Shown: piece after piece, positions 34,380 to 45,635 of the stretch
Position numbering within the stretch: position 1 is the first letter of the stretch
How the letters are laid out: every line of letters starts with the position of its first letter
Assembly: GCA_000711775.1 (NCBI GenBank)
Contig: ARYC01016927.1
Location: 1-64,000, forward strand
DNA length: 64,000 bases
Reading direction: 5' to 3'
Source: Oxytricha trifallax
Lineage: Eukaryota; Ciliophora; Spirotrichea; Sporadotrichida; Oxytrichidae
The notes under the pieces: model-generated
Seen by the model: only the letters and a program-made list of their open reading frames with translations
Told to the model about the DNA's origin: nothing
Database searches by the model: none
Program-made: the position numbers and the translations under genes

Positions 34380-37310
34380 ACTTTTATAGAGCAACCTCTA
34401 ATTGAAATGAAGTTAAGATATAGATATGGACTTTAAAATTTGTGCAAATCGTCTTTTTAAAATAACTTTTTATAAGTATATAAAATTAAAATATTCTTAT
34501 TCAACTATTGATCTTGAATAAAGATTAATATTTGTATTTAGTTCATCTTTATTCTTTGTACTACTTTTTGCATTTTAAATAGTTTTACTAAGTGCATTAT
34601 TAGGTTTCTTGGGTTGAAGTACAATTTTAGTTTGATTATGAAAATAATATATGCTATTCTATTCATTTGGCTCTGTCGACTTATCTGAAATATATAGTTT
34701 AAAGTCATTCATTAAAAATAAAATAAATTTATAATAATAAAACTATATCAATCCCATTCTCTTAAGATCCCATTATTAATCATACATATATTACATGAAT
34801 AAAGTCACCTTGAATTTATTGCGTGGAACTTTAAGCCTCAAATTTATTGCTGTTTTGATCTCTAAATTCTATATTGATCTTAAGTGGACCCTCTCTCTAA
34901 TGCGTGTAAATTCTGCAATAAATGGGGGTTGACTCAATAAGGTCCAAGTTTGAGGGATTGCTTTGAGATAGGAGAGGTATTTAAGATCCTCCACATACCA
35001 TTTTAGAGAGTTTATTTATTAACTTAGCATAAGAAAATGTTCAAAAATAAGTTAGGAAAGAATTCCTAATAGGCTCTCTAGTGATTTCAATTTAGTAATC
35101 CTTTTTTTACATGTTTATACAATATTATAATTTAGAGTTTATACTGCATTAACTTAATATTCTTGTCTGTTTTCGAAAGTAAATCTTAACATTCATTCGC
35201 CTTCAATCGATCCCTCCCTCCAGTTTTGGCTTCTGAAATTAAATTGTCAATTGTTCTTAATTTTTAAAATTGTCCCTAGATATTTTCGTTTTCGTTTATA
35301 GTAAAAACTGAGATCTTTTTGCCTATCATTATAATGGGTAATATTAATTTGTAAGTAATTACATAAATCTAAAAAAAATTATTGATTTATTAAATTTAAA
35401 TAGGCTTAAAACAATAAATTTTGAAATATAACCTAAACTAAAATAAAATGATCCCATTATTTCTTATGATGTGATTTCGTTCAAATTTTCCTTATAATCC
35501 AAACTCTAAGGGGAGAAATCCCGTATCACATTTTATGAATGCTTTTGAATTTGTGAATAGTTATGCAATTAATAATTGGATAATTTGTTATTGCCTTTTG
35601 CTGAACCATGTTTAACATTTTATATTGGAAAATAAAATAATATAAATTTCAGTATAAAAATCATAAAGTTGTGAATCTTATCTAACTCATTGATATTTTT
35701 TATTAATGTTTTGTTAATATAGATGGCTTTAACAAACTTTATTGGGTTTGTGCGCTATCTAAACCTTAACCCATCGCCAAACTTGACTGTCTATTTATCA
35801 TACCAAGTGATGATTGAGGGCGATTGCTTAACTTTCTGCTCATTGCAGACTATACCCTAGACATTACTGAATTGCTGTTTTTATTGTTTCTACTATTAAT
35901 AAATGCAAAAAATATTAAATTTTAATTTCAATGTTTAAAATAATATTGACAGCAGCCACTGAATTTATTAGATTTATTTTATAGTTTTACTTGAAAATAT
36001 CTTCAGAATATTCTATGCCATTCTCTGTGATGTCCATAAATGTTCTATTCAAGTTTTACTATCTTGAATTAATAATAATAATCCTAAAAGATTAATAAAA
36101 TATCAATATATTATGCTAAGTTAGTAATTATTATTACAATCCCTATCATTTATTATATAATATGAAAAGATTTCAATAATAAATTATTAATTAAATGCAC
36201 CTTAGAAGCAGATTGCGTGAATTATCTTTTCTTTTAAATTTTCTAATCAGTTTAAGGTCTACTCTAATTGCTCTATTAATAGTCATTTTGAATTATAGTC
36301 TACTAAGATTAAAAATTTCCTATGAAGATACTCTCTGGTTGATGTTTTTATCTTTAAAATAATCTCATATTATATCTTCAAAATAGTTAAGAGTTAAATT
36401 AAAAGGGATTATTATAAATTAGTATAAAAATTAAAACAATTTAATTAATCTTATCGACCTTGACCTTGTTGCAGCAGCAGTCAGAGGCCTTTACTTTATA
36501 AAATCACTGGTTTAATTTCTAGTCTATAGCTATTTTTAGATATCTAGAGTGATATCACTATTGTTTAACATAAAATTTCCTATACTTCCATTTGTATCAT
36601 TCTTATTGTACATAGTGTGGGAAACAGAATCGTTAATATCACGGGTATAATTGAAATAAAACAAAAATTAACTCTTTTAAGTATATTACAATATAAATAA
36701 AAATATATTAAATTTACACTTATATGTTATACTTTGATTAATGAAGGAAGCTGTTGATTTAATCTAATGGAACTGTTACAACTTATATAGTGAAATTAAA
36801 TAGTTCATTTAATCCTATATTTTGATTTAAAAAACATCTATGTTTGATTATACTCTAAAAATCTATATTAATTTGATTAAACTTATTTGATTAATTGATC
36901 TTGATGTTCCAATTTTTCCCTGCTCGATTACTTTTACTAAATATATGTGCAGTCGTAGGTCTCGTAGATGCACTTCTACCAAAATTAGATGCTGAAGTCT
37001 GACCACCGTCTTCAGACTATATACTGTGACTTAAATTCTAATTCGTAAATGTGTTGTTCAGATTATTCGCCTATTATTTTCTGAAGTTTTGTTAAGAATT
37101 AGCATTCAATTAAGAACTTTGGTAATTTGCAGTACCGGAGGTTAGGCTTTTCCTGGGGTTCTGAGAAGAATTTTAAATGTTTTACTGAATGTTTGAAATA
37201 TTAGTGTGGTGAGAGGAGGCGGTTTAGAACCCTGATGAAGGTCGCAGGAAATGCTATACTGTGCTCGGTCGTTACTAGAATAAGTTAGAAATCAATGTAA
37301 AAATGAAAAG
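34380..37310 (-). CDS. Asn/Gln-rich protein with repeated RPxT motifs, function unknown
   Basis: Minus-strand gene in about nine exons. The N-terminal part near 37.3-36.9 kb has short RPxT-type motifs: LFQQRPSTVQHFLRPSSGFQ, RSASTRPTTAHIFSKSNRA, and at 36.5 kb FIKQRPLTAAATRSRS. Then QSNQSRPQTDQKIQKKRQF (36.2 kb), MDITENGIEYSEDIFK (36.03 kb), MSRKLSNRPQSSLGMINRQS (35.8 kb), CDTGFLPLEFGLQGKFE (35.5 kb), KLRTIDNLISEAKTGGRDRL (35.25 kb), a conserved-looking block STPIYCRIYTHQREGPLKIN then IEFRDQN (34.9 kb) and LQPKKPNNALSKTIQN (34.6 kb). The STPIYCRIYT block looks like a folded domain, while the remainder looks disordered. No function is assigned. Start and stop were not fixed. Confidence 0.55.
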
Positions 37311-37319
37311 TGTATTCAA

Positions 37320-38074
37320 AGTTGATTAAATTTTGTAAAAATAAGTTCCTTGATTGACTCTCAATGTTGCTATAAGAAATAATCTTCAAATTTTTTACGT
37401 TTTATATCAAATATGTTTTATTATAGGTTAGTGAGAGTTGAAATTTAATTATGAGATAATCTATGGCTATTGTAAATTCTGTCTGCTAACAATCTAATCA
37501 TTAGTATAATCACTGAAAGCTGAACTCATAAGGTAAGAATTGCCCATGTTTTATTACAATTGTTGTTATTTAATTTTATTATCGTTTAAGTCAGAAATAT
37601 TTATCATTAGATCATTGTTAAAATTTGTAGAAACTTAATTTTTATTAATAATTTCCTAAAAATTTGTTTGATTTATGTTCGTATTCATTGGCTATTATGA
37701 GATAATAAACTTTTAATTACATTATTTTAGTAGATTATCATATTAAATAATTAGTAACAATACTTTTGTGGAGTTTAAATTTGAAGTGCGTTTATTGATT
37801 ACTATGGTAATTGAGATTAATTAATGTTTCTGTTATTTACTCTTATTTGTTAAGTATTATCCATTTTGATCTTTAATACAATTTTAAGAAATGAATCAAT
37901 TAAATATAACTGATGAAACAGCAATATATTAAAATTTAGGCTTTTATGAATATTATACAATTATCTTGATTTTTTTATTTAATTGTGGTTATTGTTTATC
38001 CCTTAATTAGTTGAGAATTTACTAATAAACATATGGAGTAAAAGTATAGATTCTTTTAAAGATTTATTTTTTGC
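37320..38074. other. AT-rich spacer before RING-CH/FHA segment cluster
   Basis: No coding frame is recognised. It ends abruptly at pointer AGGCCAAGTGATAAG (38075), where coding sequence begins without a start codon. Confidence 0.5.
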
Positions 38075-38167
38075 AGGCCAAGTGATAAGCTCACAGGAGG
38101 ACTTGGAATAACAGATGCTACGAAAGGAGCAGGGTTAGAGAGTGGGAAAGCCTGCAGAATTTGCTTG
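38075..38167 (+). CDS. MDS of scrambled RING-CH/FHA gene (segment 2)
   Basis: A 93-bp plus-strand segment between pointers AGGCCAAGTGATAAG (38075-38089; other copy 45636-45650, minus strand) and TGCAGAATTTGCTTG (38153-38167; other copy 45597-45611, minus strand). It encodes KLTGGLGITDATKGAGLESG and KACRICL, the first cysteine pair of a RING-CH domain, and joins in frame to GIRRPSD before and DDSEEEEN after. Confidence 0.9.
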
Positions 38168-38325
38168 AATGCAATTTATTTAACACCAAAATAAAATAAG
38201 CAACTTATAACATTTAACTAAGCAAATTGAAAGCTGATCTTAATTTATCAATTACATTAGATTAATCTCAATTTTATTTTCTGCAATTTCTATTAGATTA
38301 AAGATTTACTAATTTGATGTATAAA
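38168..38325. other. IES between RING-CH/FHA segments 2 and 4
   Basis: AT-rich 158-bp stretch that is skipped in the scrambled join. Segment 3, which belongs between its neighbours, lies at 45.6 kb on the other strand. Confidence 0.75.
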
Positions 38326-38676
38326 AAGAGGAAAACCCATTCATTACTCCCTGCAAATGCGCAGGTTCAATGAAATTCATTCACTTGTAATGTTTGAGAG
38401 AGTGGCTTGATTCCAAGAAAGTATAGTAAAAACTTGAGGGAGTTTATTCTTACTACTGGGAAGAACTAGTCTGTGAACTCTGCAAAGAACCACTTTAATT
38501 AAGTAAGTCTTAACTAAATTAAATGAAAAATTTCACACATTAAAACTAGAGACATTCTCTCATGCTAATATGAATGTATTTATAGACAACATCAGTGTCA
38601 GTAATAAGAACAAGACATTCTATTTGTTGAATTTCAAGCAGCCTAAAAATAAGAAATATCTTGTACTTGAATCTGA
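38326..38676 (+). CDS. MDS of scrambled RING-CH/FHA gene (segment 4, RING-CH core)
   Basis: Plus-strand segment from pointer AAGAGGAAAAC (38326-38336; other copy 45573-45583) to ACTTGAATCTGA (38665-38676; other copy 12016-12027). It carries the rest of the RING-CH zinc site: FITPCKCAGSMKFIHLQCLR, then EELVCELCKEPL. Spacing fits the C4HC3 RING-CH signature: CxC, seven residues to His, HxxC, 25 residues to CxxC. This predicts a MARCH-type E3 ubiquitin ligase module. A short IES near 38.52-38.57 kb (candidate pointer ATGAA) separates the RING from FYLLNFKQPKNKKYLVLESD, which leads into the FHA domain. Confidence 0.9.
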
Positions 38677-38705
38677 TATGGTCAATATTTCTCAATATTT
38701 TTATC

Positions 38706-38764
38706 AATAATGACATCACTGTATCTGATATATCTGTGTCTAGAAATCAAGCATCTATTAGGCT
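38706..38764 (+). CDS. MDS of scrambled RING-CH/FHA gene (segment 6, FHA)
   Basis: A 59-bp segment between AATAATGACAT (38706-38716) and TCTATTAGGCT (38754-38764). It encodes NNDITVSDISVSRNQASIRL, the FHA SxxH-type loop region (with SRNQ where SR.H is usual). Its neighbours in the protein come from 11.93-12.03 kb and 11.82-11.87 kb. Confidence 0.9.
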
Positions 38765-38869
38765 TGGTATTTATTAAAACCCATATATCTATGAGATAAA
38801 ATTTGTCACTGATTAAATCTTCTTAAACTTATTTCATAATGATTATTAATTAAGCAATACAATATCAAA

Positions 38870-39002
38870 TGTGAGTCTAAATTTGGTACTTTTGTAAAAA
38901 TAAAAGGTCCAATTATTGTCCCTAGAATTGGTAGACTACCTATTTAAATCGAGAAGAAATGTTTCTTTATATAAATGTAGTAAAGATATACTTGCATGGA
39001 AA
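38870..39002 (+). CDS. MDS of scrambled RING-CH/FHA gene (segment 8)
   Basis: Segment between TGTGAGTCTAAATTT (38870-38884) and ATACTTGCATGGAAA (38988-39002). It encodes CESKFGTFVKIKGPIIVPRI and GRLPIQIEKKCFFIQ, completing the FHA domain, and runs into segment 9 at 11.78 kb. Confidence 0.88.
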
Positions 39003-39109
39003 AAATTCTAATTATTATTAAACTTTGATTTTATTATTATAAATATTATTGCTTTTATAGTAGATATTTATTAAGAATAACTTTTATTTAGTTATGATAT
39101 AGGTGATAT

Positions 39110-39243
39110 TATGATCACTATAGAGATGTGAAGGAAAAATTTCCGAAAGATTTATAAGATCATTTTTTGCCAAAGACATTGAATGCAAAAGGGGGAAAAA
39201 TGCCTTTCAATTCCAAAGCTTACAATAGAATAATGGATGAATC
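39110..39243 (+). CDS. MDS of scrambled RING-CH/FHA gene (segment 10)
   Basis: Segment from TATGATCACTAT (39110-39121) to GATGAATC (39236-39243). It encodes YDHYRDVKEKFPKDLQDHFL and PKTLNAKGGKMPFNSKAY, then RIMDES, which continues as RLSQHSLM at 11.54 kb. The frame also stays open beyond 39243 (AISQITGAGAYKYQ), so this last junction is less secure than the others. Confidence 0.75.
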
Positions 39244-39299
39244 TGCAATTTCCTAGATCACAGGTGCAGGAGCCTATAAATATTAATATTTATTTATTT

Positions 39300-39780
39300 A
39301 TTTTTAATTAATAGAATAAGTCTACATTAACATGTAAATTAATAAAGATAAGTCATAAAATAAAAGTGATATAATAAAATTAAATTAGGAGCCCATAATG
39401 AATTACACAAATTTAGAAAGCAAAATATCACGGGAGAAGGGGGTATGATTGCAAATAGTATAAAATAAAATTAAAGTATAAATGAAAGCAGAGTGTAAAG
39501 CAGTAATTAACTTGAATTGATGAATGACGACAATATTGTGTTATAAATTTTAAATGGGAAAATATGAGCAATTTAATCATTAACTTTAATATATTTTTAA
39601 CTATTTTTACAATTTCAAGAATAAATAGCAATTAAACTATTTTATAATTTCATAATAACATGAATAGAGGCATGACAGATATGCCAACAATAAATAACTT
39701 AACTCATTAACAGCAATAAAAGTTAATTTATAACCCAATATTACTATATAATTTGTTTTTTATATAATTATTGAAAGTTA
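39300..39780. other. AT-rich spacer
   Basis: Between the last RING-CH/FHA segment of this cluster and the next plus-strand gene. No recognisable protein. Confidence 0.4.
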
Positions 39781-42700
39781 ATGAACTAAAACAACAAAGG
39801 CCCATTTCATCAGAAAAATAACTCCTCAAACCCTTTCTAAAGCTTGAATAAAAATTAACAGTAATAATTGATTAAGTAAGATGGGAGTGTAAGCCAGTTA
39901 CCACCAATTGAAAGTAAAAATGGCATGTTTCTCAGGAATTCTATTCAAGGTAGTATTATTAGTCTGATAATAGATTGATTTTTATTTCATAAAGAGTATT
40001 ATAATTGTGAGGTTTTTATAGTTTAATTCAATTATTAAATGAAAATTAGCAATAATCCAGGGCAATATGGGTTTGATTCAGCATTTGAAGGCAATCGCAT
40101 CCCTTAATTTAACCAAAGCCACATTAATCTTGATGAATATAAATATAATATTTATTAATGATTTCATAAAATATAATTTTCTTATTAAATCCGATAATCC
40201 AATTATTTTAGAAAATCTAACACACTTTTAGTCATTTTATAATAGCATTTGTATAGGTAATCTTCACGATATAAATTAATTAATTCGATAACTTTTCAAA
40301 TTAAATTTGCAAAAATACCAATAGCCATTAGTAGCACTATGTATATATTGGCTGTAAATTATTAAAAACTTTAGTTAAAGCAGTCTGTATTGTCCTCTAC
40401 TATTACTATTTTATAGTCTTGAAAAAATGAGGGCTTCACTTTGCTGAAGAATTCCTAGGCATTTGTGAAGTATTTACTTTAAAACATATGAAATGTTATA
40501 CAGAATTGTTATGAAATTAAAATACAGATCAAGAAAATAGACTAAAACTATGAAAATAATTATAAAAAAAAGAGATTTAAACGTTAAAATTTACTTTATG
40601 TGACAATTTTTCCTTAAATGTTTATTCCACAATTATCATACTGCCCACTTTGACTATTTAAGTTGCCACAAATTAAACAATAATTATGAAATTGTTTGTT
40701 ATATAAAACTTGTTTATAGTTAAATGAAAATTTAATTAATAATATTTTTGCCACCCCATATTCTACTGGCTAGATCTGAACAAATTCTGATTTCTTTCTT
40801 TTTAACATCTGTTAATAAAGGTTGATCTTAAAAGCATCCAAAGCAGTATTGATTCAATAAAATCTATTTTAATTAATTACTATATATTAATCATTGTTTA
40901 ATAACACATGTTAATTAACCTCATATTTTTAATCATAGAGTTAGTTGGAAATTTATTAATTTGTTAAACCTATTAAATTAATAATATAGGTAAAATTAGC
41001 TTAAATATTAGGACAATTCTAAATTCTTTATTTTATATTTCTTTTAAAAAAACATTTTGCTTAAAATCATAGAATCAAAAGATTTAAAAAAAGTTATAAT
41101 TTATTCCCTCGTAATTGATAAAATAACACCTCATATCTAAAATTTGAATAAAAACATATTTTCAACATTATAATTCATAATTAATTGTAATTTAGTATTA
41201 ATATTACTACAATTCATTGAAAATATCATTGCAAGAATCTGATATAAGTGATATCAAATTTTTAATTATAATAATAATATTTTTTATTTTTAATACACAT
41301 TTTAATTTATATTATAGTACTTTACTTTTTTTGTATTTACAATTCAATATATTTATTTCATTAATTTTTAAATATTTGATAAAATAATAAATAATATCAA
41401 ATCCTGAGAGATTTATTAATCATGATTGACTGTGCAGCATGATGATTTAGTAAATTAGTAGCATTCCTTCAGTGATGGCAGAGTCAGAGCAGCAGTGTCA
41501 TTTCTCAATAAACATATATCTTGTGTGGAGATGTGTTATAAATTTATAAAGAGTAGAGTCAATAGTATTGAAAGGGAGTTTGTTTTAAGGATTCTTTGTT
41601 TTTGCATTTTCTTAATTATAATTAAATGTTATTATTATTATCATTACATAGTTCAAATAATATTTCTTGTTAATTTTAATTATAATATTACTTTAATTAA
41701 ATTAAGCAGAAATCAAAAATATGCAAACTTATTGCTAAATTGTAATTTAATTATTAAATTTTATATTTTTATCATTTTTATTTAAAGTATAACCCAGAAA
41801 GCCTGTACTAGACTAAACCTTACAATAAGTCATTCCCTACCTTTCGAAATAGGACAAATTAAGAGCTGTTCTATCTGAATCAGAAAAAGGGCTGACAGAT
41901 TTATCAAAGGTAATATAATTTGAATTAATATAGTATAAAATTAATTTTTAGATAATTGGATCACAAATAAGTTAAATTAGTGATTAAATCGTCACTTAGA
42001 TTGTGAATAGCAAAAGAGAGTAACCGATAAATTTCCCTCATAATTTCCAAAAAGTAAGGAAAATACTAAATCAATCAATCAACCATTTCCTAATTCTATT
42101 ACTATCAATATATGAGAAATCTTATTTTATTTACCTTTAATTATAGAATAAACAAGACTTAGCGCCAATTATCAGAAAATTAAAAGCCAAATTTAAAAAG
42201 AAGTAGCTTTAAGAATCACTTTTTCAACTAACAATGAATTAAAACGCAATATCTAAAAAGGAATATGTAAGTTTTATCATTAATAAATGTGTGCACATTC
42301 TTTTCATTTATATTAAGTTTAACTTTATTTTATTAGATGCACTAATTATTCTTCATTTTTTTGGTAAATGTATTTATATTGAAAATTATAGGACTAAAAA
42401 TTGCAAGTTATCAAAGACCAACAATAAATTATTGAAGAATTCTTAGAGGAAGATAATAAATTGAAGGAAAAACTGGGGATTGTGAGTCATCTCAAAGAAG
42501 TTCAAGATTATCATGATAGAGTAGTTAATCAAGAAGATATACCATTATTTATTTAAATATATAGTAATTAAACTTTAATTTTATATAATATTTTTATTCA
42601 ATTTTATTTGGTTATAGCTTAATTTGAGTTGTATAAAACAAATATAATATAAATTTTATACAAATATTAAATAAAATAAAATAAAATAAAATAAAGATAA

Positions 42701-44954
42701 GACAAAAGTGATTTAGAAATAAAAGAAAGCGAAATCCTTCATAAAACGCATTCACATAGAAAAAAGAGAAAGGGAATACAAATAATAGCAAATATAGGAA
42801 TCATTAGAGAGAAAGCAAAAATTATTAGAATAGAAAATGATACAAGAATAAAAAGAGAGACAGATATAAAATCAAGAGGATTACTCACTGAAAAAATTGG
42901 ACTATATAAGTTTTACGATAAAATTTATAGAAATTTATTTGATACAATTATTTTTCTTTTTCATCATTTACCAAATGAATATACAATTAACTCCTTAAAA
43001 ATAAGAAATCAAAGATAAAATACTAAAAAGAACAGAAGACAGAATTAAATTCAAAAATGACACAGAATTCGCAATAAAAAATGTTTTGCAATAAAAACCA
43101 GTTTACGTAGTAATTGAAGAAAAATATAAGGAATATGTAGAAATGCCTCAGCTCGAATCTGTTAAGTAAAAACTCAAAGAATTAAGAGACTTTTACAAAA
43201 TATGGGAAGGAATAATTGTAAATTTATGATTAATGTTTAGATATTATTTTTAACTTTCACAAGCCAATAAACAAATTAGGGATAGATAAACATACAAAAC
43301 ACTATGAGGCTCAAAGGAGAATCATGGAAGATGAAATTAAAAGATAGAGAAGTTTATCATTAATAGTATTTCGAATTAATTCTTTTTTACTTTTTGATTT
43401 TCCACAAAAAAATAATAAAATCACATATTTATAAACATACAATCGAAAGATAAATAAATTAGTTAAAAAATTTTATCACATAGACGAGAAGAAGAGCATA
43501 TAGCAAATTTAAAATATAAACCACATTTGCATGATGAAGAATTTGATTAACAGAGACGCAGTTAAATCGAAGAATATGAGAGAATAAGGGCTAAGAGGGA
43601 AAAATATCAGGAAAAAGTACAAAACTATGCCAAATTTGTCAAGGAAGTATATTGGCCTAAGATATAATAATAGTATATATATTTTCAAATATTTTCAATG
43701 AATAAAATTCTATAAGAAACATGTCTTAACAAATATTTGAGTATTAAAAGGTTTATAATATTAGAAATTTAGATTTTCCCACTAAATTATTATTATAAGC
43801 GAAGATAAAAAGCAAGAATTAAAAACACTCTAAGAAAAGTAAACAAATCACAGGTTAACGCATATTCGAAGCGCTTCTCAAACTTAAAAATATAAAAATT
43901 ACCTTGAAGATGTCAAATCATAACTGAAACACAATAATAATGGTAGAAATTCATAGTAAAGTTTGAATGGCCCTTCAATTTACGATTCTGTAGATTTAAA
44001 CAGAGAGGATTTAAATTTTAACAATAAATTAGAGTTTAATATGGTGTTTTTATAATATTTTTCAAAATTATAGATGATTATGATAGCTCTCCAGATTTAA
44101 AGCAAAAGAGCAAGTTTAAGAAATCTATAATATATAATATATAAACCAATTAATATGTGATTTTAATTCTATCATAAGTAAAATAAAAAAGATTATATAA
44201 AATCGCTTCTCCAAAATAACATGTCACTAGACACCTTGAAACTCAATAGTTAGAATTATATAAGAAATTCTTAATCCTAATTGTCATTGCTCTAAACAAA
44301 CCCCAAATATCACAATCCAATACAATTGAATTCAGTATCAAGGAACAATTAGTATTAATTATTTGTGATTTATATATAGTCATTTTAGATTAAAATAAAA
44401 TATAAAATAACAATGGTAGTTAATCGAAATTGAGCCAGTCGATTTCTTAATAGCAAATTTAAACTTAATAAAAACAGCAGGGTGATTATTTGAAATTATA
44501 GAGAAATAAGCGAGTAATTGAGGAATCTGAGGGAAAGAAGTCTAAGTAATTCGTAAACTTTTATAATATATTAAACTCAACAACCCAAAACCCTAAAATA
44601 AATGGGTTTATTTTGACTAAAAAAAGCATTAAAACTATTGAATTGACTAAAAAAGGCATATATTAATCCCATTAAAATCCAAGAATTCAAAAAGGTTTAG
44701 ATGATAAAATTTGGAATAATTATCTACACGATCAAACTGTAGCAGAATACAAGAAAATAGAGGATATCCGCAGAATGGCAGCTCACATCGAGGAAAAAGC
44801 CAAAATGAATGAAAAACTAGTGAAATTATACAACAATGATAGTTTGGATAATTTAAATCTGTATTCCACTAAGAACATACAGAGAAGTATCGATGCTAAT
44901 GATAGGTATTTAGAAGCCATTAAAGTCAAGTTAAAGGTCCTGGATCACTTGTGA
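39781..44954 (+). CDS. Coiled-coil protein, cilia/basal-body style, function unknown
   Basis: Plus-strand gene from ATG 39781 (MNQNNKGPFHQKNNSSNPFQ; LPPIESKNGMFLRNSIQG) through PGQYGFDSAFEGNRIPQFN (40.08 kb) to INLDE, then a 1650-bp IES (40138-41787, pointer TATAA), after which the frame goes on as YNPESLYQTKPYNKSFPTF. Later exons are Lys/Glu/Gln-rich helices: KQDLAPIIRKLKAKFKKKQ, QQQIIEEFLEEDNKLKEKLG, IEKREREYKQQQIQESLERK, QKPVYVVIEEKYKEYVEMPQ, QQRRSQIEEYERIRAKREKY, and the end KKIEDIRRMAAHIEEKAKMN and DANDRYLEAIKVKLKVLDHL with TGA at 44952-44954. Most introns are short, though several gaps exceed 100 bp. It resembles flagella-associated coiled-coil proteins, but no domain is recognised. Confidence 0.6.
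40138..41787. other. 1650-bp IES containing foreign coding islands
   Basis: Bounded by TATAA at 40138-40142 and 41788-41792. Removal joins NLDEYNPESLYQ in frame. It is mostly AT-rich but contains the minus-strand coding islands described next. Confidence 0.6.
40385..40870 (-). CDS. Cys-rich protein fragment, unrecognised, inside an IES
   Basis: Three minus-strand coding patches in order: NQYCFGCFQDQPLLTDVKKK and ICSDLASRIWGGKN (40.86-40.76 kb), LICGNLNSQSGQYDNCGIN (40.68-40.61 kb) and FTNAQEFFSKVKPSFFQDYK then IVIVEDNTDCF (40.48-40.38 kb). Gln is encoded by TAG/TAA. A further minus patch, CCSDSAITEGMLL, lies near 41.48 kb and could be upstream. No start or stop is seen, so these are probably MDSs of another gene whose remaining parts are elsewhere. 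The even cysteine spacing suggests a secreted or membrane ectodomain; no family is recognised. Confidence 0.45.
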
Positions 44955-45305
44955 ATATACTAAATTAATGGGGGAAAGTTGATTTATACTCAAATGAAAA
45001 TTGCTTAATTTCTTTATATAAATCAATTCAATAATGTATTTATGCATTAATGATACAATTTTAGTATGGATATTTATAGATATGCATTATGATTTGAGTC
45101 AGTTAAATCTACTACTTTAGTAGCAGCTGTACTTGCTCTTGATTAACTTGTATCAATAAATAATTACTTAAAATAATCTTATTTTTTATCTAATTATAAT
45201 TACTATTCTAATCTAATCTAATCTAATCCCTTAACTCATATAGAATATTATAATATAATTCATATTTGATATACTGCTAATAACATAAAATATAATCAAT
45301 CTACA

Positions 45306-45500
45306 TGCTACCATCATCTGATTAATCGTCAACATTACTATTGAACTTCTAGGCTGCATCCTCCAATTGTTTAGTTTATTGCTCTTAAGTTTGTATGTGT
45401 TAGTCTTGTAGTTACTTCTTTTTCTTCTCTAGTTTCTCAAGCAGTCTCTGCTCTTACTCAATAAAGAACTTAAAACACTCATTTTTAGAATAAATTTCAT
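45306..45500 (-). CDS. Coiled-coil fragment, owner unknown
   Basis: Minus-strand open segment KNECFKFFIEQEQRLLEKLE then KKKKQLQDQHIQTQEQQTKQ and an acidic end FNSNVDDQSDDGSM. It lies just downstream of RING-CH/FHA segment 3 on the same strand but does not continue the RING sequence, and no pointer partner was found. The frame stays open into AT-rich DNA to about 45.03 kb, which is not taken as coding. Confidence 0.45.
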
Positions 45501-45572
45501 CAACATTTCGATATATAGTATATAAAATATGGGAAATTAATTTGTGGATAATAAATGTGAGAGATATAGATA

Positions 45573-45611
45573 GTTTTCCTCTTCTTCTGAATCATCCAAG
45601 CAAATTCTGCA
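45573..45611 (-). CDS. MDS of scrambled RING-CH/FHA gene (segment 3, 39 bp)
   Basis: Tiny minus-strand segment between TGCAGAATTTGCTTG (45597-45611) and AAGAGGAAAAC (45573-45583). It contributes only DDSEEEEN between CRICL and PFITPCKC. Both flanking partners are on the plus strand at 38.15 and 38.33 kb. Without it the first cysteine pair and the remainder of the zinc domain would not join. Confidence 0.88.
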
Positions 45612-45635
45612 AGTTAATACACATCAATATTTCAC

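Noticed and set aside
38174-38308. ATTTA repeat joining CRICLNAIY to QFDVQKEENPFITPCKC
   Set aside because: It keeps frame and looks like a normal unscrambled IES, but the pointer is only 5 bp of common sequence, whereas 15-bp and 11-bp pointers through 45.6 kb give a better RING-CH spacer (DDSEEEEN) and explain the otherwise orphan 39-bp segment there.
42668-42695. AAATA/AATAA tandem tract
   Set aside because: Simple AT-rich slippage repeat in an intron.
45200-45230. TAATC tandem repeats as a telomere-like array
   Set aside because: About five units only, not the C4A4 telomere type of this group, and without chromosome-end context; a simple repeat.
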